This document shows, one piece after another, positions 1 to 10,506 of a stretch of DNA of 64,000 nucleotides. Within the stretch, counting starts at the first letter, position 1. Each line of letters opens with the position of its first letter. The notes below the pieces were generated by a model. The model worked only from the letters and a program-made list of their open reading frames with translations, had not been told where the DNA came from and searched no databases. The DNA is from Bosea sp. RAC05 (GTDB lineage: Bacteria > Pseudomonadota > Alphaproteobacteria > Rhizobiales > Beijerinckiaceae), in contig NZ_CP016464.1 in NCBI RefSeq assembly GCF_001713455.1, forward strand, positions 3,086,001 through 3,150,000, in the 5' to 3' direction. The position numbers and the translations under genes were made by a program.

Positions 1-770
1 TCGGTCACGCGGATGAACGAACGCCCGGCATAGAAGCGCCGGGCCGCCTCCAGGCACTGGCCCGTGGTGGCGCTCCCGCGACAATAGATCGTGGCGAGGA
101 TGCCACGCGTCATCGGCACCAGATGCGGCGTGAACACCAGCCCGGCCGCGCTGCCGCCGCTCAGCGTCTCGATCGTCCTGGCGATCTCGGGCATGTGGAC
201 ATGCCTGAGCAGCCCATAGGGCACGAGGTTCTCGTTGCTCTCGGCATAGCCGAATGTGCTGTCGCCACCCCGCCCGGCACCGGAGATGCCCGTCTTGACA
301 TCGATGACGATGTTGCCGGGCTCGATCAGCTTGTCGGCCAGCAGCGGCGCCAGCGCCGTCAGCGTCGCGGCGGGGAAGCAACCGGGGTTGGCCACGCGGG
401 TCTGCCCCTCGATCCGGTTTGGCCAGATGTCGGCCAGCCCATAGGCCCAGCCCTCGGCAGAGCGATGGTCACCGCCGAGATCGACGATCTTCACCGCCTT
501 GGGGACGCGGGCCAAAGCCGCGGCCGAGGCGCCCGTGGGCAGCGACGCGAACAGCACGTCGAGAGGCGGCAGAGTCTCAGGATCCCACTTCGCGATCACC
601 AGTTCGGCCAGCCTGGCCGGCACGCCCGGGAAGCGATCCACCAGGCGGCTGCCCGCGCTGCTCTCGCCCGCGGCGTAAACGAGTTCGAAGACCGGATGGC
701 TGGCGATCAGGCGCAGCGCTTCGCCGCCGCCAAATCCGCTGATTCCGACAATGCCGACGCGAATGCTCAT
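1..770 (-). CDS. argC: N-acetyl-gamma-glutamyl-phosphate reductase, C-terminus cut by window edge
   Basis: NADPH-dependent reductase of arginine biosynthesis that converts N-acetyl-glutamyl phosphate to the semialdehyde. The 256 visible residues start MSIRVGIVGISGFGGGEALR, a nucleotide-binding Gly-rich N-terminus. NPGCFPAA contains the expected catalytic Cys (about Cys131). The KTGISGAGRG stretch is also typical. The ATG at 770 has an AGAAGGAC ribosome-binding site 6 nt upstream. The reading frame runs off the left edge, so roughly the last 50 residues are missing. A terminator-like hairpin lies just upstream of the ribosome-binding site, which suggests attenuation. It is separated from pyrG by 325 bases on the same strand. 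Confidence 0.95.
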   Translation of the reverse strand, partial: MSIRVGIVGISGFGGGEALRLIASHPVFELVYAAGESSAGSRLVDRFPGVPARLAELVIAKWDPETLPPLDVLFASLPTGASAAALARVPKAVKIVDLGGDHRSAEGWAYGLADIWPNRIEGQTRVANPGCFPAATLTALAPLLADKLIEPGNIVIDVKTGISGAGRGGDSTFGYAESNENLVPYGLLRHVHMPEIARTIETLSGGSAAGLVFTPHLVPMTRGILATIYCRGSATTGQCLEAARRFYAGRSFIRVT

Positions 771-792
771 GGTGATGTCCTTCTGGTCCTGG

Positions 793-830
793 GCAAAAGA
801 AAACCCCCGGAGCCGGGGGCTGCGGGGGTT
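793..830 (-). terminator. Terminator/attenuator hairpin in the argC leader
   Basis: On the minus strand a CCCCCGG/CCGGGGG stem is followed by TTTTCTTTT. The same 3' arm can also pair with a second upstream arm (AACCCCCG with CGGGGGTT, 802-809 with 823-830). The T-run ends only about 9 bases before the argC ribosome-binding site. That fits a transcription attenuator better than a terminator for pyrG, whose stop is about 270 bases away. Further alternative hairpins lie at 838-858. The remainder of the 771-1095 gap shows no convincing gene. Confidence 0.6.
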
Positions 831-1095
831 CGGGACTGCGGGCCGAAGGCCGCTTCGGAGATTGAGCCTACGCAGAGGCCGTCATCACGCCAAAGGATGC
901 TGATCGACGCGCAGCTCCGCGAGCCGCCGCTTGGGTGCAGCAGCGTCGGCGTCGGTCGACAAAGGTCGTGATCGGCAGCATGTCCGGCGACGCGTGCCGC
1001 AAGGCACATCGGTCGTCAAGCCGAATGTCCGTTGTCCACCGGGAGGAACGGCTGACCGGCGCCGCATCAGGCTGCGACGGCCGTCCCCACCCGCC

Positions 1096-2736
<1,641 letters not shown>

Positions 2737-2840
2737 CTAAAGCGACGGGCGCGATTCGCTAAGTCCAGCCGTGCAGCCCCGTCCTGCCCTGCACGCTTGT
2801 CCACAGGAGAGCGCCGCCCGGCGGCGAACGCACCCCACAC

Positions 2841-2867
2841 AAAAGAGAAGGGCCGGTTGCCCGGCCC
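2841..2867 (-). terminator. Rho-independent terminator of secG
   Basis: Minus-strand stem GGGCCGG-GCAA-CCGGCCC followed by TTCTCTTTT, about 70 bases past the secG stop. Confidence 0.8.
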
Positions 2868-2899
2868 CTGCCAAGACTTGCTTGGGCAAGTCCCTGTCA

Positions 2900-2920
2900 C
2901 AAAAGTGGAAACCACTTTTG
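2900..2920. repeat. Short perfect palindrome CAAAAGTGG-AAA-CCACTTTTG
   Basis: Nine-base arms and a 3-base loop between secG and its terminator. It resembles the AAAAGTGG-type dispersed palindromes I recall from Hyphomicrobiales intergenic DNA. Only one copy was noticed in this window, so its repeat status is inferred. Confidence 0.45.
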
Positions 2921-2935
2921 CAGGACGTGCCTGCC

Positions 2936-3337
2936 TCACTGCTGCGGCGCCGGGGGCGCCGGCGTGGGCGGCTGCGGCGCGCCGCTCGGCGCCTGCATCT
3001 GGCGCAGCTGGTCGAGCACGCCGCCGGCATTGGGGGCGCTCGGCCCGGTCGGGGTCACGGGCGCGCTCTGGGTCGGCGCGCCGTCGATGATCGAGCGCTG
3101 GACGCGGCCGCGATTGGCCATCACCGCCAGCACGATCGAGGTCAGGAAGAAGGCCGCCGCCAGGATCGCCGTCGTCCGCGTCAGTGCATTGGCCTGGCCG
3201 CGACCGGTCATGAAGCCGCCCGCTCCGCCGCCGCCCGAACCCATGCCGAGCCCGCCGCCTTCGGAGCGCTGCAGCAGGACCACGCCGACGAGCGCGACCA
3301 CGATGATCAGATGGATGACGATGATGACGTTCTGCAT
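2936..3337 (-). CDS. secG: Preprotein translocase subunit SecG
   Basis: Small inner-membrane partner of SecYE in protein export. The 133-residue product has a first membrane helix at about residues 3-22 (VIIVIHLIIVVALVGVVLLQ), a conserved Gly-rich loop (RSEGGGLGMGSGGGG), the LTRTTAILAAAFF second helix and a Pro/Ala-rich tail. The long Pro-rich tail is usual in alphaproteobacteria. It lies between tpiA and pyrG on the same strand. Confidence 0.93.
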   Translation of the reverse strand: MQNVIIVIHLIIVVALVGVVLLQRSEGGGLGMGSGGGGAGGFMTGRGQANALTRTTAILAAAFFLTSIVLAVMANRGRVQRSIIDGAPTQSAPVTPTGPSAPNAGGVLDQLRQMQAPSGAPQPPTPAPPAPQQ

Positions 3338-3477
3338 GGGCTCACGAAATGGGTATGGCGCAGGCTGTCGCCAAGGACCGCCCGCACCTCATGCCACCGC
3401 CGGCCGGGAGCCGGCAGGCGGGGTCGGCGCGGCACATAGCATGCAGCCGCGGGCGGCACCACCCCGGCTGTGACCCT

Positions 3478-3497
3478 GCGACGCGGTTTTGCGTCGC
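3478..3497 (-). terminator. Hairpin downstream of tpiA
   Basis: Minus-strand GCGACGC-AAAACC-GCGTCGC stem just after the tpiA stop. There is no T-run, so termination activity is uncertain. Confidence 0.3.
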
Positions 3498-3502
3498 TGA
3501 TG

Positions 3503-4264
3503 TCAGCCGCAGGCGCGGGCGATCGCCAGGAAGTCCTCGGCCTTGAGGCTCGCCCCGCCGACCAGCGCCCCGTCGACATGGGCGACACTCATCAGCTCGG
3601 CCGCATTGGACGGCTTCACCGAGCCGCCATAGAGCAGGCGCACGCCCGCCGCGGCCGCCTTGCCGAGCATGCGGCCGAGCTCGGCCCGGATCGCCTCGTG
3701 CATCTCCGCGACATCGGCCGCCGTCGGGGTCAGCCCGGTGCCGATCGCCCAGACCGGCTCATAGGCCACGACCAGCGTCGCCGCCGTCGCGTTGTCGGGA
3801 ATCGAGCCGCGCAGCTGCCTGCGGACGATCGCGACCGCCTTTCCGGCCTCGCGCTCGGCCTTCGTCTCGCCGACGCAGACGATCGGCACCAGCAGCGCCT
3901 TCTGCGCGGCCTGCGCCTTCGCCCTCACCGTCGCGCTGGTCTCGCCATGGAGCGTGCGCCGCTCGGAATGGCCGACGATGACGAACGCCGCCCCGGCATC
4001 GGCCAGCATCGCGGCCGAAACCTCGCCCGTGAAGGCACCGGCCTCCTGCAAGCTGCAATCCTGGCCGCCCGTCGCGATCCGCGAGCCGACCAGCGCGGCG
4101 CTCGCCAGATAGAGCAGGCTGGCGGGCGGGCAGATCGCGAGATCCACGGCGCTCTTGAGGCCGATGTCGTAGCCCTTGGCGACCTCGGCGGCGATGGCGA
4201 GGTCCGCCTTCAGCCCGTTCATCTTCCAGTTGCCGGCCACCAGGGGCCTGATGCTGCGCGTCAC
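3503..4264 (-). CDS. tpiA: Triosephosphate isomerase
   Basis: Glycolytic/gluconeogenic enzyme that interconverts dihydroxyacetone phosphate and glyceraldehyde-3-phosphate. The 253-residue single-domain TIM barrel shows AGNWKMN (substrate Lys), VGHSERR (electrophilic His), [11 protein letters not shown] (catalytic Glu) and [10 protein letters not shown] (phosphate loop). The start is a GTG at 4264; an overlapping ATG two bases upstream is out of frame. A much longer open frame continues upstream but is antisense to ppiD and is not real. Divergent from ppiD, with a shared 201-base promoter region. Confidence 0.96.
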   Translation of the reverse strand: MTRSIRPLVAGNWKMNGLKADLAIAAEVAKGYDIGLKSAVDLAICPPASLLYLASAALVGSRIATGGQDCSLQEAGAFTGEVSAAMLADAGAAFVIVGHSERRTLHGETSATVRAKAQAAQKALLVPIVCVGETKAEREAGKAVAIVRRQLRGSIPDNATAATLVVAYEPVWAIGTGLTPTAADVAEMHEAIRAELGRMLGKAAAAGVRLLYGGSVKPSNAAELMSVAHVDGALVGGASLKAEDFLAIARACG

Positions 4265-4465
4265 ATGCGTTCTCCCGAATGCTGCTGCGGCTCTAGCAAT
4301 GCCGGAGACGGCCTGCAACGGTGGCGGGCCTCGCGCTTTCGGCAAGAGCAACACGAATCCGCGCTGGCGATTGCGGCATGGCGCTGCGGTTCCTATAAGC
4401 AGCGCCGACGAAAACCGGCCGGGGCGCCCGCAGCGCCCCGCCAGGGCCAGGAAAGACAGATCTCC

Positions 4466-6379
4466 ATGATGATGCAGGGCATCCGCAAGGCGGGCCAGAG
4501 CTTCCTCGGCAAGCTCGTGATCTTCGTCCTGTTCGGCTTCCTGATCTTCTCCTTTGCGATCTGGGGCATCGGCGACATCTTCCAGGGCTATGGCCGCAAC
4601 TCCGTCGCCCGCGTCGGCAAGGCCGAGATCGGCCTGGAGCAGATGCGCACGGCCTTCCAGAACGACATCCAGCAGCTGACACGCCAGCAGCGCCGCCAGA
4701 TCACCCCGGAGATGGCCCGCGCGCTCGGCCTCGACCGGCAGGCGCTGTCGCGCCTGGTCACGGCCTCGGTGCTCGACCAGACGGCGCGCTCGATGCGCCT
4801 GGCGGTGTCCGACGACACGATCCGCACGCTGATCTTCGAGGACCCGAACTTCCGCGACGCCTCCGGCAATTTCTCGGCACCGCGCTTCAACGACTTGCTG
4901 CGCTCGAACGGCTTCACCGAGCAGAGCTATGTGCGCGAGCAGCGCGAGACCATCCTGCGCCAGCAGATCGGCGAGATGGTCGTGGGCGCCGTCGGCGCGC
5001 CGGTGGCGCTGCAGGAACTCGGCCACCGCCTGCGCAACGAGCGGCGCGACGTCACCTTCGCGCGCCTGGCGCCCGGCCTGGCCGGCGAGATCCCGGCCCC
5101 GACCGAGGCGCAGCTCAAGACCTTCTTCGACGAGCGCAAGGGCGCGTTCCGGGCGCCCGAGCGGCGCACCGCCGACATCCTCGCCCTCTCGGCCGAGACA
5201 CTGGCCGACGCCGCCGCCGTCAGCGAGGCCGAGGCGCGCGCGCGCTACGAGGAGGTGAAGGCCCAGCGCTTCACCACACCCGAGACGCGCACCATCCAGC
5301 AGATCGTCTTCCCCAACGCCGAGGAGGCGCAGGCCGCCCGCGCCCGCATCGAGGCCGGCGAGAGCTTCGATGCCGTCGCGGCCGCGCGCAACATCGCCCC
5401 GGCCGAGCTGACGCTTGGCAGCTTCACCCGCACCCAGGTCTTCGACCCGGCCGTCCGCGACGCCGCCTTCGCGCTGCCGGAGGGCACGGTCAGCGCGCCC
5501 GTCGCCAGCGCCTTCGGCCCGGTGCTGCTGCGCGTGACCGCGATCGCTCCCGAGGCGGTGCGCGCCTTCGAGCAGGTCGCGGCGGAGATGCGCAGCGACG
5601 TCGCCACGCGCCGCGCCGCGAGCCGCATCACCGAGATCCATGACAAGATCGAGGACCAGCGCGCCGCCGCCAAGCCGCTGGCCGAGATCGCGAGGGAGTT
5701 CAACCTGGCGCTGCGCAGCGTCGGGCCGGTCGATGCCGCGCTCCGCCGCCCGGACGGCAGCGCCGAGGCCCCCCTGGCGGGCGGCGACGCCACGATCCAG
5801 GGCATCTTCCGCTCCGAGCCGGGGGTCGACAACGAGGCGATCCGCCTGCCCCGCGACAGCGGCTATGTCTGGTTCGACGTGAAGAAGATCGATCCCTCGC
5901 GCGAGCAGGGCTTCGACGAGGTCAAGGCCCAGGTCGAGACGCAATGGCGCACCGAGGAGGTCGCCACCCGCCTCTCCGCCAAGGCGCGCGAGCTGGTCGA
6001 GCGCCTCGATAAGGGCGAGGCCTTCGATGTCGTCGCATCCTCGGCCGGCCTTACGATCGAGCAGGCGGCCGGCCTCGGCCGCCAGGAGCAGCGCCCCGAC
6101 CTGCCGACCAACGTCGTCAGCCTGATCTTCGGTACGCCGGCCGGCAAGAGCGCCTCGGCATCCGTCGCCAATGGCGGTCGCATCCTGTTCAAGGTCGATG
6201 CCGCCACCGTGCCGAGCTATGCCCGCACGACGCAGGAGGCGGAGAATTTCGCCCGCACCCTCGGCGCCAGCGTCAGCGAGGACATCCTCGCGCAGTATGT
6301 GGCGCAGCGGCAGGCCGAACTCGGCGTTTCGATCAACGAGGCGGCGTTCCGCAACGCCACCGGCGGCAACCAGAACTGA
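4466..6379 (+). CDS. ppiD: Peptidyl-prolyl isomerase, PpiD/SurA type, membrane-anchored
   Basis: Periplasmic folding factor attached to the inner membrane near the Sec translocon. Its 637 residues begin [16 protein letters not shown], then one membrane helix (about residues 17-36, [20 protein letters not shown]) and a SurA-like N-domain. A parvulin-type rotamase segment follows near residues 265-365 ([15 protein letters not shown]...[23 protein letters not shown]). The first of three tandem ATG codons is chosen because GAAAGA lies about 9 bases upstream. The stop is 2 bases before trpE ATG, so the two genes form an operon, an arrangement common in rhizobia. Confidence 0.92.
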   Translation: MMMQGIRKAGQSFLGKLVIFVLFGFLIFSFAIWGIGDIFQGYGRNSVARVGKAEIGLEQMRTAFQNDIQQLTRQQRRQITPEMARALGLDRQALSRLVTASVLDQTARSMRLAVSDDTIRTLIFEDPNFRDASGNFSAPRFNDLLRSNGFTEQSYVREQRETILRQQIGEMVVGAVGAPVALQELGHRLRNERRDVTFARLAPGLAGEIPAPTEAQLKTFFDERKGAFRAPERRTADILALSAETLADAAAVSEAEARARYEEVKAQRFTTPETRTIQQIVFPNAEEAQAARARIEAGESFDAVAAARNIAPAELTLGSFTRTQVFDPAVRDAAFALPEGTVSAPVASAFGPVLLRVTAIAPEAVRAFEQVAAEMRSDVATRRAASRITEIHDKIEDQRAAAKPLAEIAREFNLALRSVGPVDAALRRPDGSAEAPLAGGDATIQGIFRSEPGVDNEAIRLPRDSGYVWFDVKKIDPSREQGFDEVKAQVETQWRTEEVATRLSAKARELVERLDKGEAFDVVASSAGLTIEQAAGLGRQEQRPDLPTNVVSLIFGTPAGKSASASVANGGRILFKVDAATVPSYARTTQEAENFARTLGASVSEDILAQYVAQRQAELGVSINEAAFRNATGGNQN

Positions 6380-6381
6380 CC

Positions 6382-7911
6382 ATGGCCGAGGCGCAGGGTC
6401 CCGACGCGTTCGCCGCCGCCTATGAGGCCGGCACCCCGCAGGTCCTGCGGCAGGTGCTGGTCGGCGATTGCGAGACGCCCGTCGCCGCCTTCCTGAAGCT
6501 GCGCCACGCCACGAGGGGGCCGGCCTTCCTGCTCGAATCGGTGGAGGGCGGCGCGGTGCGCGGCCGCTACTCGATGATCGGCCTCGAGCCCGACCTGATC
6601 TGGCGCTGCCACCGTGGCGAGGCCGCGCTCTGCCGCCCGGCGCTCGGCGAGGCCTTCCTTCCCGATCCCCGCCCGGCCTTCGAGAGCCTGCGGGCGCTGC
6701 TCGACGAAAGCGCGATCCCGCAGACAGAGGCTCTGGCCGGCGGCGACCTGCCGCCGATGGCGGCCGGCGTCTTCGGCTATCTCGGCTACGACATGGTCCG
6801 GCTGATGGAGCGCCTGCCGGAGCCCAAGGACACCGGAACCGGCGTGCCCGACGCCATCCTGACCCGGCCGACACTGATGGTCGTGTTCGATTCGGTGCGC
6901 GACGAGATCCATGTCGTGACGCCGGTGCGCCACCAGCCCGGCGTCTCGGCCCGCGCCGCCCATGAGCGGGCGCTGGAGCGGCTGTATGCCGTGGTGCGCG
7001 CATTGGAGGGCCCCCTGCCCCCGGATGCGGCGATCGACATCGCCGCCCTGCCGGAGCCGGCGATCGTCTCCAACACCACCGAGGCGCAGTTCCACGCGAT
7101 GGTCGCGACCGCGCAGGACTACATCCGCGCCGGCGACATCTTCCAGGTCGTGCTCTCGCAGCGCTTCGAGGCGCCGTTCCAGCTGCCGCCGTTTGCGCTC
7201 TACCGGGCGCTGCGCCGCGTCAATCCGGCACCGTTCCTGTGCTATCTCGACTTCGCCGATTTCCAGATCGTCTGCTCGAGCCCCGAGATCCTGGTGCGGC
7301 TGCGCGACGACACGGTCACGATCCGGCCGATCGCCGGCACGCGCCGCCGCGGCGCCACCCCGGCCGAGGACGAGGCCCTCGCCCAGGAGCTGCTGGCCGA
7401 CCCGAAGGAACGGGCCGAGCACCTGATGCTGCTCGATCTCGGGCGCAACGATGTCGGGCGCGTCGCGCAGATCGGCTCGGTGAAGGTCACCGATTCCTTC
7501 TTCATCGAGCGCTACAGCCAGGTCATGCACATCGTCTCCAATGTCGAGGGGACGATCGACCCGCGCCATGACGCGCTCTCGGCGCTCGCGGCGGGCTTCC
7601 CCGCCGGCACCGTCTCGGGGGCCCCGAAGGTGCGCGCCATGGAGGTCATCGACGAGCTCGAGCGCGATGCGCGCGGCGCCTATGGCGGCTGCATCGGCTA
7701 TTTCGGCGCCAATGGCGAGATGGACACCTGCATCGTGCTGCGCACGGCCGTGGTCAAGGACGGCCGCATGCATGTCCAGGCCGGCGCCGGCATCGTCTAC
7801 GATTCGAACCCCGCCTCCGAGCAGGCCGAATGCGTCAACAAGGCCAAGGCGCTGTTCCGGGCCGCCGAGGAGGCGATCCGCTTCGCCGCGCGGGCCGGGC
7901 GGGGCCAGTAG
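6382..7911 (+). CDS. trpE: Anthranilate synthase component I
   Basis: Converts chorismate to anthranilate, the first tryptophan-specific step. It is 509 residues, close to the E. coli length. FLLESVEGG carries the LLES motif of the tryptophan feedback site. The C-terminal chorismate-binding domain has [37 protein letters not shown] and [11 protein letters not shown]. Translation is probably coupled to ppiD (2-base gap). No trpG lies next to it; the following gene is on the other strand, so the amidotransferase subunit must be encoded elsewhere. Confidence 0.96.
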   Translation: MAEAQGPDAFAAAYEAGTPQVLRQVLVGDCETPVAAFLKLRHATRGPAFLLESVEGGAVRGRYSMIGLEPDLIWRCHRGEAALCRPALGEAFLPDPRPAFESLRALLDESAIPQTEALAGGDLPPMAAGVFGYLGYDMVRLMERLPEPKDTGTGVPDAILTRPTLMVVFDSVRDEIHVVTPVRHQPGVSARAAHERALERLYAVVRALEGPLPPDAAIDIAALPEPAIVSNTTEAQFHAMVATAQDYIRAGDIFQVVLSQRFEAPFQLPPFALYRALRRVNPAPFLCYLDFADFQIVCSSPEILVRLRDDTVTIRPIAGTRRRGATPAEDEALAQELLADPKERAEHLMLLDLGRNDVGRVAQIGSVKVTDSFFIERYSQVMHIVSNVEGTIDPRHDALSALAAGFPAGTVSGAPKVRAMEVIDELERDARGAYGGCIGYFGANGEMDTCIVLRTAVVKDGRMHVQAGAGIVYDSNPASEQAECVNKAKALFRAAEEAIRFAARAGRGQ

Positions 7912-7924
7912 GCACGCGGGCGAC

Positions 7925-7951
7925 GCCCCGCACGCACCGCCGAAGCGGGGC
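7925..7951. terminator. Hairpin between convergent trpE and yqhA-like genes
   Basis: GCCCCGC and GCGGGGC arms around a 13-base loop in the short convergent gap. There is no T-run on either side, so it is a weak candidate for a shared terminator. Confidence 0.3.
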
Positions 7952-7959
7952 CGCGCCGG

Positions 7960-8544
7960 TCAGTGCGCCTTGCCGGTCGTCGACACCGTCATCCGGTCGA
8001 CCCAGGCGATGCCGATCGCCGACAGGATGAAGATCGTGTGGATCGCCGTCTGCAGGATGATGCCGGTCTCGGTGTATTCGGTGGACCGGTTGGCGCTGCC
8101 GATGTTGCCGGCCTCGATGAAGGTCCGCAGCAGATGGATCGACGAGATGCCGATGATCGCCATGGCGAGCTTGATCTTGAGCACGCTGGCATTGACGTGG
8201 CTGAGCCATTCCGGCTGGTCGGGATGGCCCTGGAGATTGAGCCGCGAGACGAAGGTCTCGTAGCCGCCGACGATGACCATCACCAGCAGGTTCGAGATCA
8301 TCACCACGTCGATCAGCCCCAGCACCACGAGCATGATCTGCTGCTCGCTGAACGAGGTCGCATGCTGGACCAGATGCACCAGCTCCTTCAGGAACTTGAA
8401 CACGTAGACGCACTGCGCCACGATCAGCCCGAGATAGAGCGGCAGCTGCAGCCAGCGCGAACCGAAGATGATCCGCGACATCAGGCTGAGCGGTGCAGGC
8501 GCGAGGGCCGTCTTCTGAGGAGGGGTTTCGCCAGCGTGCGCCAT
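7960..8544 (-). CDS. UPF0114 (YqhA) family inner-membrane protein
   Basis: The 194-residue protein has four predicted membrane helices: about LQLPLYLGLIVAQCVYVFKF, IMLVVLGLIDVVMISNLLVM, KLAMAIIGISSIHLL and a C-terminal ILQTAIHTIFILSAIGIAWV. GGYETFVSRL and KLAMAIIGISSIHLL are hallmarks of the YqhA family, whose function is not established. The ATG at 8544 (MAHAGETPPQ) is preferred; upstream in-frame ATGs would add a non-conserved extension. It is convergent with trpE. Confidence 0.85.
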   Translation of the reverse strand: MAHAGETPPQKTALAPAPLSLMSRIIFGSRWLQLPLYLGLIVAQCVYVFKFLKELVHLVQHATSFSEQQIMLVVLGLIDVVMISNLLVMVIVGGYETFVSRLNLQGHPDQPEWLSHVNASVLKIKLAMAIIGISSIHLLRTFIEAGNIGSANRSTEYTETGIILQTAIHTIFILSAIGIAWVDRMTVSTTGKAH

Positions 8545-8756
8545 GGTCGGCCTCGGATCCTGGGAACGGATGATGCAGTGCAAAATCGAGCGCTGCGATA
8601 TGGAACGCAATGCCGGGGCGTGCAAGCGTCGTCCGTACTGTCACGATCATCGCTCTACAGGGCGACCCACGACGAAATTTTGACGCGATCCCGTGTCACG
8701 CTTTCAAGGAAAGAGTGTCGCCGTTACGCTCATTGACCTTCGGAGGACGCGAAAGC

Positions 8757-8780
8757 TTCCTCTCGCTCCGGAAGAGAGGA
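8757..8780 (+). promoter_or_regulatory. Hairpin that hides the ribosome-binding site of the next gene
   Basis: TCCTCTC (8758-8764) can pair with GAGAGGA (8774-8780), which is the ribosome-binding site of the ATG at 8788. The 9-base loop leaves a 7-bp stem. This could make translation depend on temperature or on a binding factor. Confidence 0.4.
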
Positions 8781-8787
8781 TCCGCCC

Positions 8788-9288
8788 ATGATCAAGACCT
8801 TCACCCTCGCAGCCGCCCTTGTCGGCACGGCCCTGCTCGCGGCCCCGGCCTCCGCCGCCCCGGTCGGTGCGGCGGCCGGCCTCGCCACCGCGGGCGCGAC
8901 GACCGATCTCGTCGAGACCGTCCAGTATCGCGGCTACGGCTATGGGCCGCGCTACGGCTACGGCCCGCGCTATGGCTATCGCGGCGGCTATTACCGCGGC
9001 GGTCGCGGAGCGGCCGTCGGCGCCGGCATCGCCGCGGGCGTGATCGGCGGTGCCCTGGCGGCCGGGGCGCTGGCCGCCCCGCGCTATGTGGCGCCGGCCC
9101 CGGTTTATGTCGCGCCGCCTTCAGTCTATGTCGAGCCGGCGCCGGTCTACGGGGCGCCCTTGCGCGCCTATGGCTACAGCCCGAGCGATGTCGACGCCGT
9201 CGCCTATTGCTCGCGCCGCTTCCGCTCCTACGATCCCGAGACCGGCACCTACATCGCCAAGGGCGGCGTGGTGCGCGCCTGCCCCTGA
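8788..9288 (+). CDS. BA14K-type secreted protein with Gly/Tyr-rich repeats
   Basis: The 166-residue precursor has a clear signal peptide (MIKTFTLAAALVGTALLAAPASA). A Gly/Tyr/Arg-rich stretch with GYGPRYGYGPRYGY repeats follows, then a Gly/Ala hydrophobic segment (GAGIAAGVIGGALAAGALAA) and a run of APVYV repeats. The C-terminal module YCSRRFRSYDPETGTYIAKG matches the BA14K family first seen as an immunoreactive Brucella protein. The exact role is unknown; an envelope or surface function is likely. A strong terminator follows, so the gene is probably monocistronic. A hairpin covers its ribosome-binding site. Confidence 0.8.
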   Translation: MIKTFTLAAALVGTALLAAPASAAPVGAAAGLATAGATTDLVETVQYRGYGYGPRYGYGPRYGYRGGYYRGGRGAAVGAGIAAGVIGGALAAGALAAPRYVAPAPVYVAPPSVYVEPAPVYGAPLRAYGYSPSDVDAVAYCSRRFRSYDPETGTYIAKGGVVRACP

Positions 9289-9314
9289 CGCCGCCTGACG
9301 CGCGGACCTCCCAA

Positions 9315-9350
9315 GCCTCCCCGCAGCGCTGCGGGGAGGCTTTTGTTTGT
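9315..9350 (+). terminator. Rho-independent terminator
   Basis: A perfect 26-base inverted repeat (GCCTCCCCGCAGC and its complement, 9315-9340) is followed by TTTTGTTTGT. It ends the BA14K transcript. Confidence 0.9.
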
Positions 9351-9395
9351 GCGGATCGACGAGGCTAGGGTGGAGCGGCATCGGAGCCGCCCCGC

Positions 9396-9767
9396 ATGAT
9401 CCCAGCCCTCACCCTGCTTCTCGCCTGCCAGCTCGTCGGCGAGGCCCTGGCCCGCCTCTTCGCCCTGCCGGTTCCGGGCCCCGTCATCGGCATGGCGCTG
9501 CTGTTCCTCGGCCTGCGGCTGCGCCCGGCGGCGGCGCTGGACGGCACCCCGCTGGCGGCCGTGGCAGGCGTCCTCCTGGCCCATCTGTCGCTGCTCTTCG
9601 TGCCGGCCGGCACCGGCATCGTGCGCCACGCGGCGTCGCTGGCGGCCCATGGACCCGGGCTGATCGTGGCGCTCACCCTCTCCACGGCGCTGACGCTCGC
9701 CGTCACCGCCTTCGTCTTCGTCAAGGTCGCGGCACTGGTCGGCAGCCGGGCGGAGCCGGAGTCGTGA
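9396..9767 (+). CDS. lrgA: CidA/LrgA family holin-like protein
   Basis: Small inner-membrane protein (123 residues, four predicted helices) of the CidA/LrgA family, proposed to control murein hydrolase activity or metabolite export. The family signature LPVPGPVIGMALLFLGLRL is present near residues 24-42, and LLFVPAGTGIV follows. It overlaps the next gene by 4 bases (GTGA), so lrgAB is translationally coupled as in other genomes. No LytSR-type regulator lies nearby. Confidence 0.88.
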   Translation: MIPALTLLLACQLVGEALARLFALPVPGPVIGMALLFLGLRLRPAAALDGTPLAAVAGVLLAHLSLLFVPAGTGIVRHAASLAAHGPGLIVALTLSTALTLAVTAFVFVKVAALVGSRAEPES

Positions 9768-10492
9768 TCGCGCCCGATCTGGCCCGCGTCGAGACGCTCT
9801 GGGTCTATCTCGCCACCGATCCGCTGCTCTGGCTGACCGTGACGCTCATCGCCTATGTCGTCGCGGACCGGATCTCCGCCCGCTTCGGGCGCCACCCGCT
9901 CGCCAACCCCGTGCTGATCGCCGTCGCCCTGCTGGCCGCGATCCTGACGGCGACGCGCACGCCCTTCGAGACCTATTTCCAGGGCGCGCAGTTCGTGCAT
10001 TTCCTGCTCGGCCCAGCGACCGTCGCGCTCGCCCTGCCGCTGCACCGGCACTGGCCGCTGGTGCGCAAGGCGGTGCTGCCGATCCTGGCGGCGCTCTTCG
10101 CCGGCGCCGTGACCGCCGTGGTCAGCGCCGTCGGCATCGCGGCCGCCTTCGGCGTCCCGCATCCGATCCTGGCCTCGCTCGCGCCGAAATCGGTCACGGC
10201 GGCGATCGCCATGGGCATCGCCCGCGAGATCGGCGGCGAGCCCTCGCTCACCGCCACGCTGGTGATCGCCACCGGCATTCTCGGCGCGGTGATGGTGACG
10301 CCCCTGATGGTCGTGCTCGGCTTCACCGACTGGCGGGCCCGCGGCTTCGCCGCCGGGCTCGCCGCGCATGGCATCGGCACGGCGCGCGCCTTCCAGGTCA
10401 ATCCTGTGGCCGGCGCCTTCGCCGGCATCGCGATGGGCCTCAACGGGCTTGTCACGGCGGCGCTGGTGCCGCTTATCCTGCGCTTCTTCTGA
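9764..10492 (+). CDS. lrgB: LrgB/CidB family membrane protein
   Basis: The 242-residue partner of LrgA has about seven membrane helices. LLGPATVALALPLHRHW and LAPKSVTAAIAMGIAREIGG are the family signatures, and GFAAGLAAHGIGTARAFQ lies near the C-terminus. The start is the GTG at 9764, which overlaps the lrgA stop. LrgAB/CidAB pairs are linked to cell lysis control and to export of pyruvate or glycolate in some organisms; which applies here cannot be told. Confidence 0.88.
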   Translation: MIAPDLARVETLWVYLATDPLLWLTVTLIAYVVADRISARFGRHPLANPVLIAVALLAAILTATRTPFETYFQGAQFVHFLLGPATVALALPLHRHWPLVRKAVLPILAALFAGAVTAVVSAVGIAAAFGVPHPILASLAPKSVTAAIAMGIAREIGGEPSLTATLVIATGILGAVMVTPLMVVLGFTDWRARGFAAGLAAHGIGTARAFQVNPVAGAFAGIAMGLNGLVTAALVPLILRFF

Positions 10493-10506
10493 ACCGGAGC
10501 CTGCCC

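Noticed and set aside
885..1064. Arg-rich small frame (MRRRS...) as an argC leader peptide
   Set aside because: It lacks a clear ribosome-binding site and its Arg codons are spread out; the frame is also typical of GC-rich noise.
4265..7003. The upstream 900 codons of the frame that ends in tpiA
   Set aside because: It runs antisense through ppiD and trpE; TIM begins at the GTG at 4264, and the upstream part has shadow composition.
8930..8990. Tandem short repeats that could suggest a CRISPR or minisatellite
   Set aside because: They encode the GYGPRYGY repeats of the BA14K-type protein and are too short and irregular for an array.
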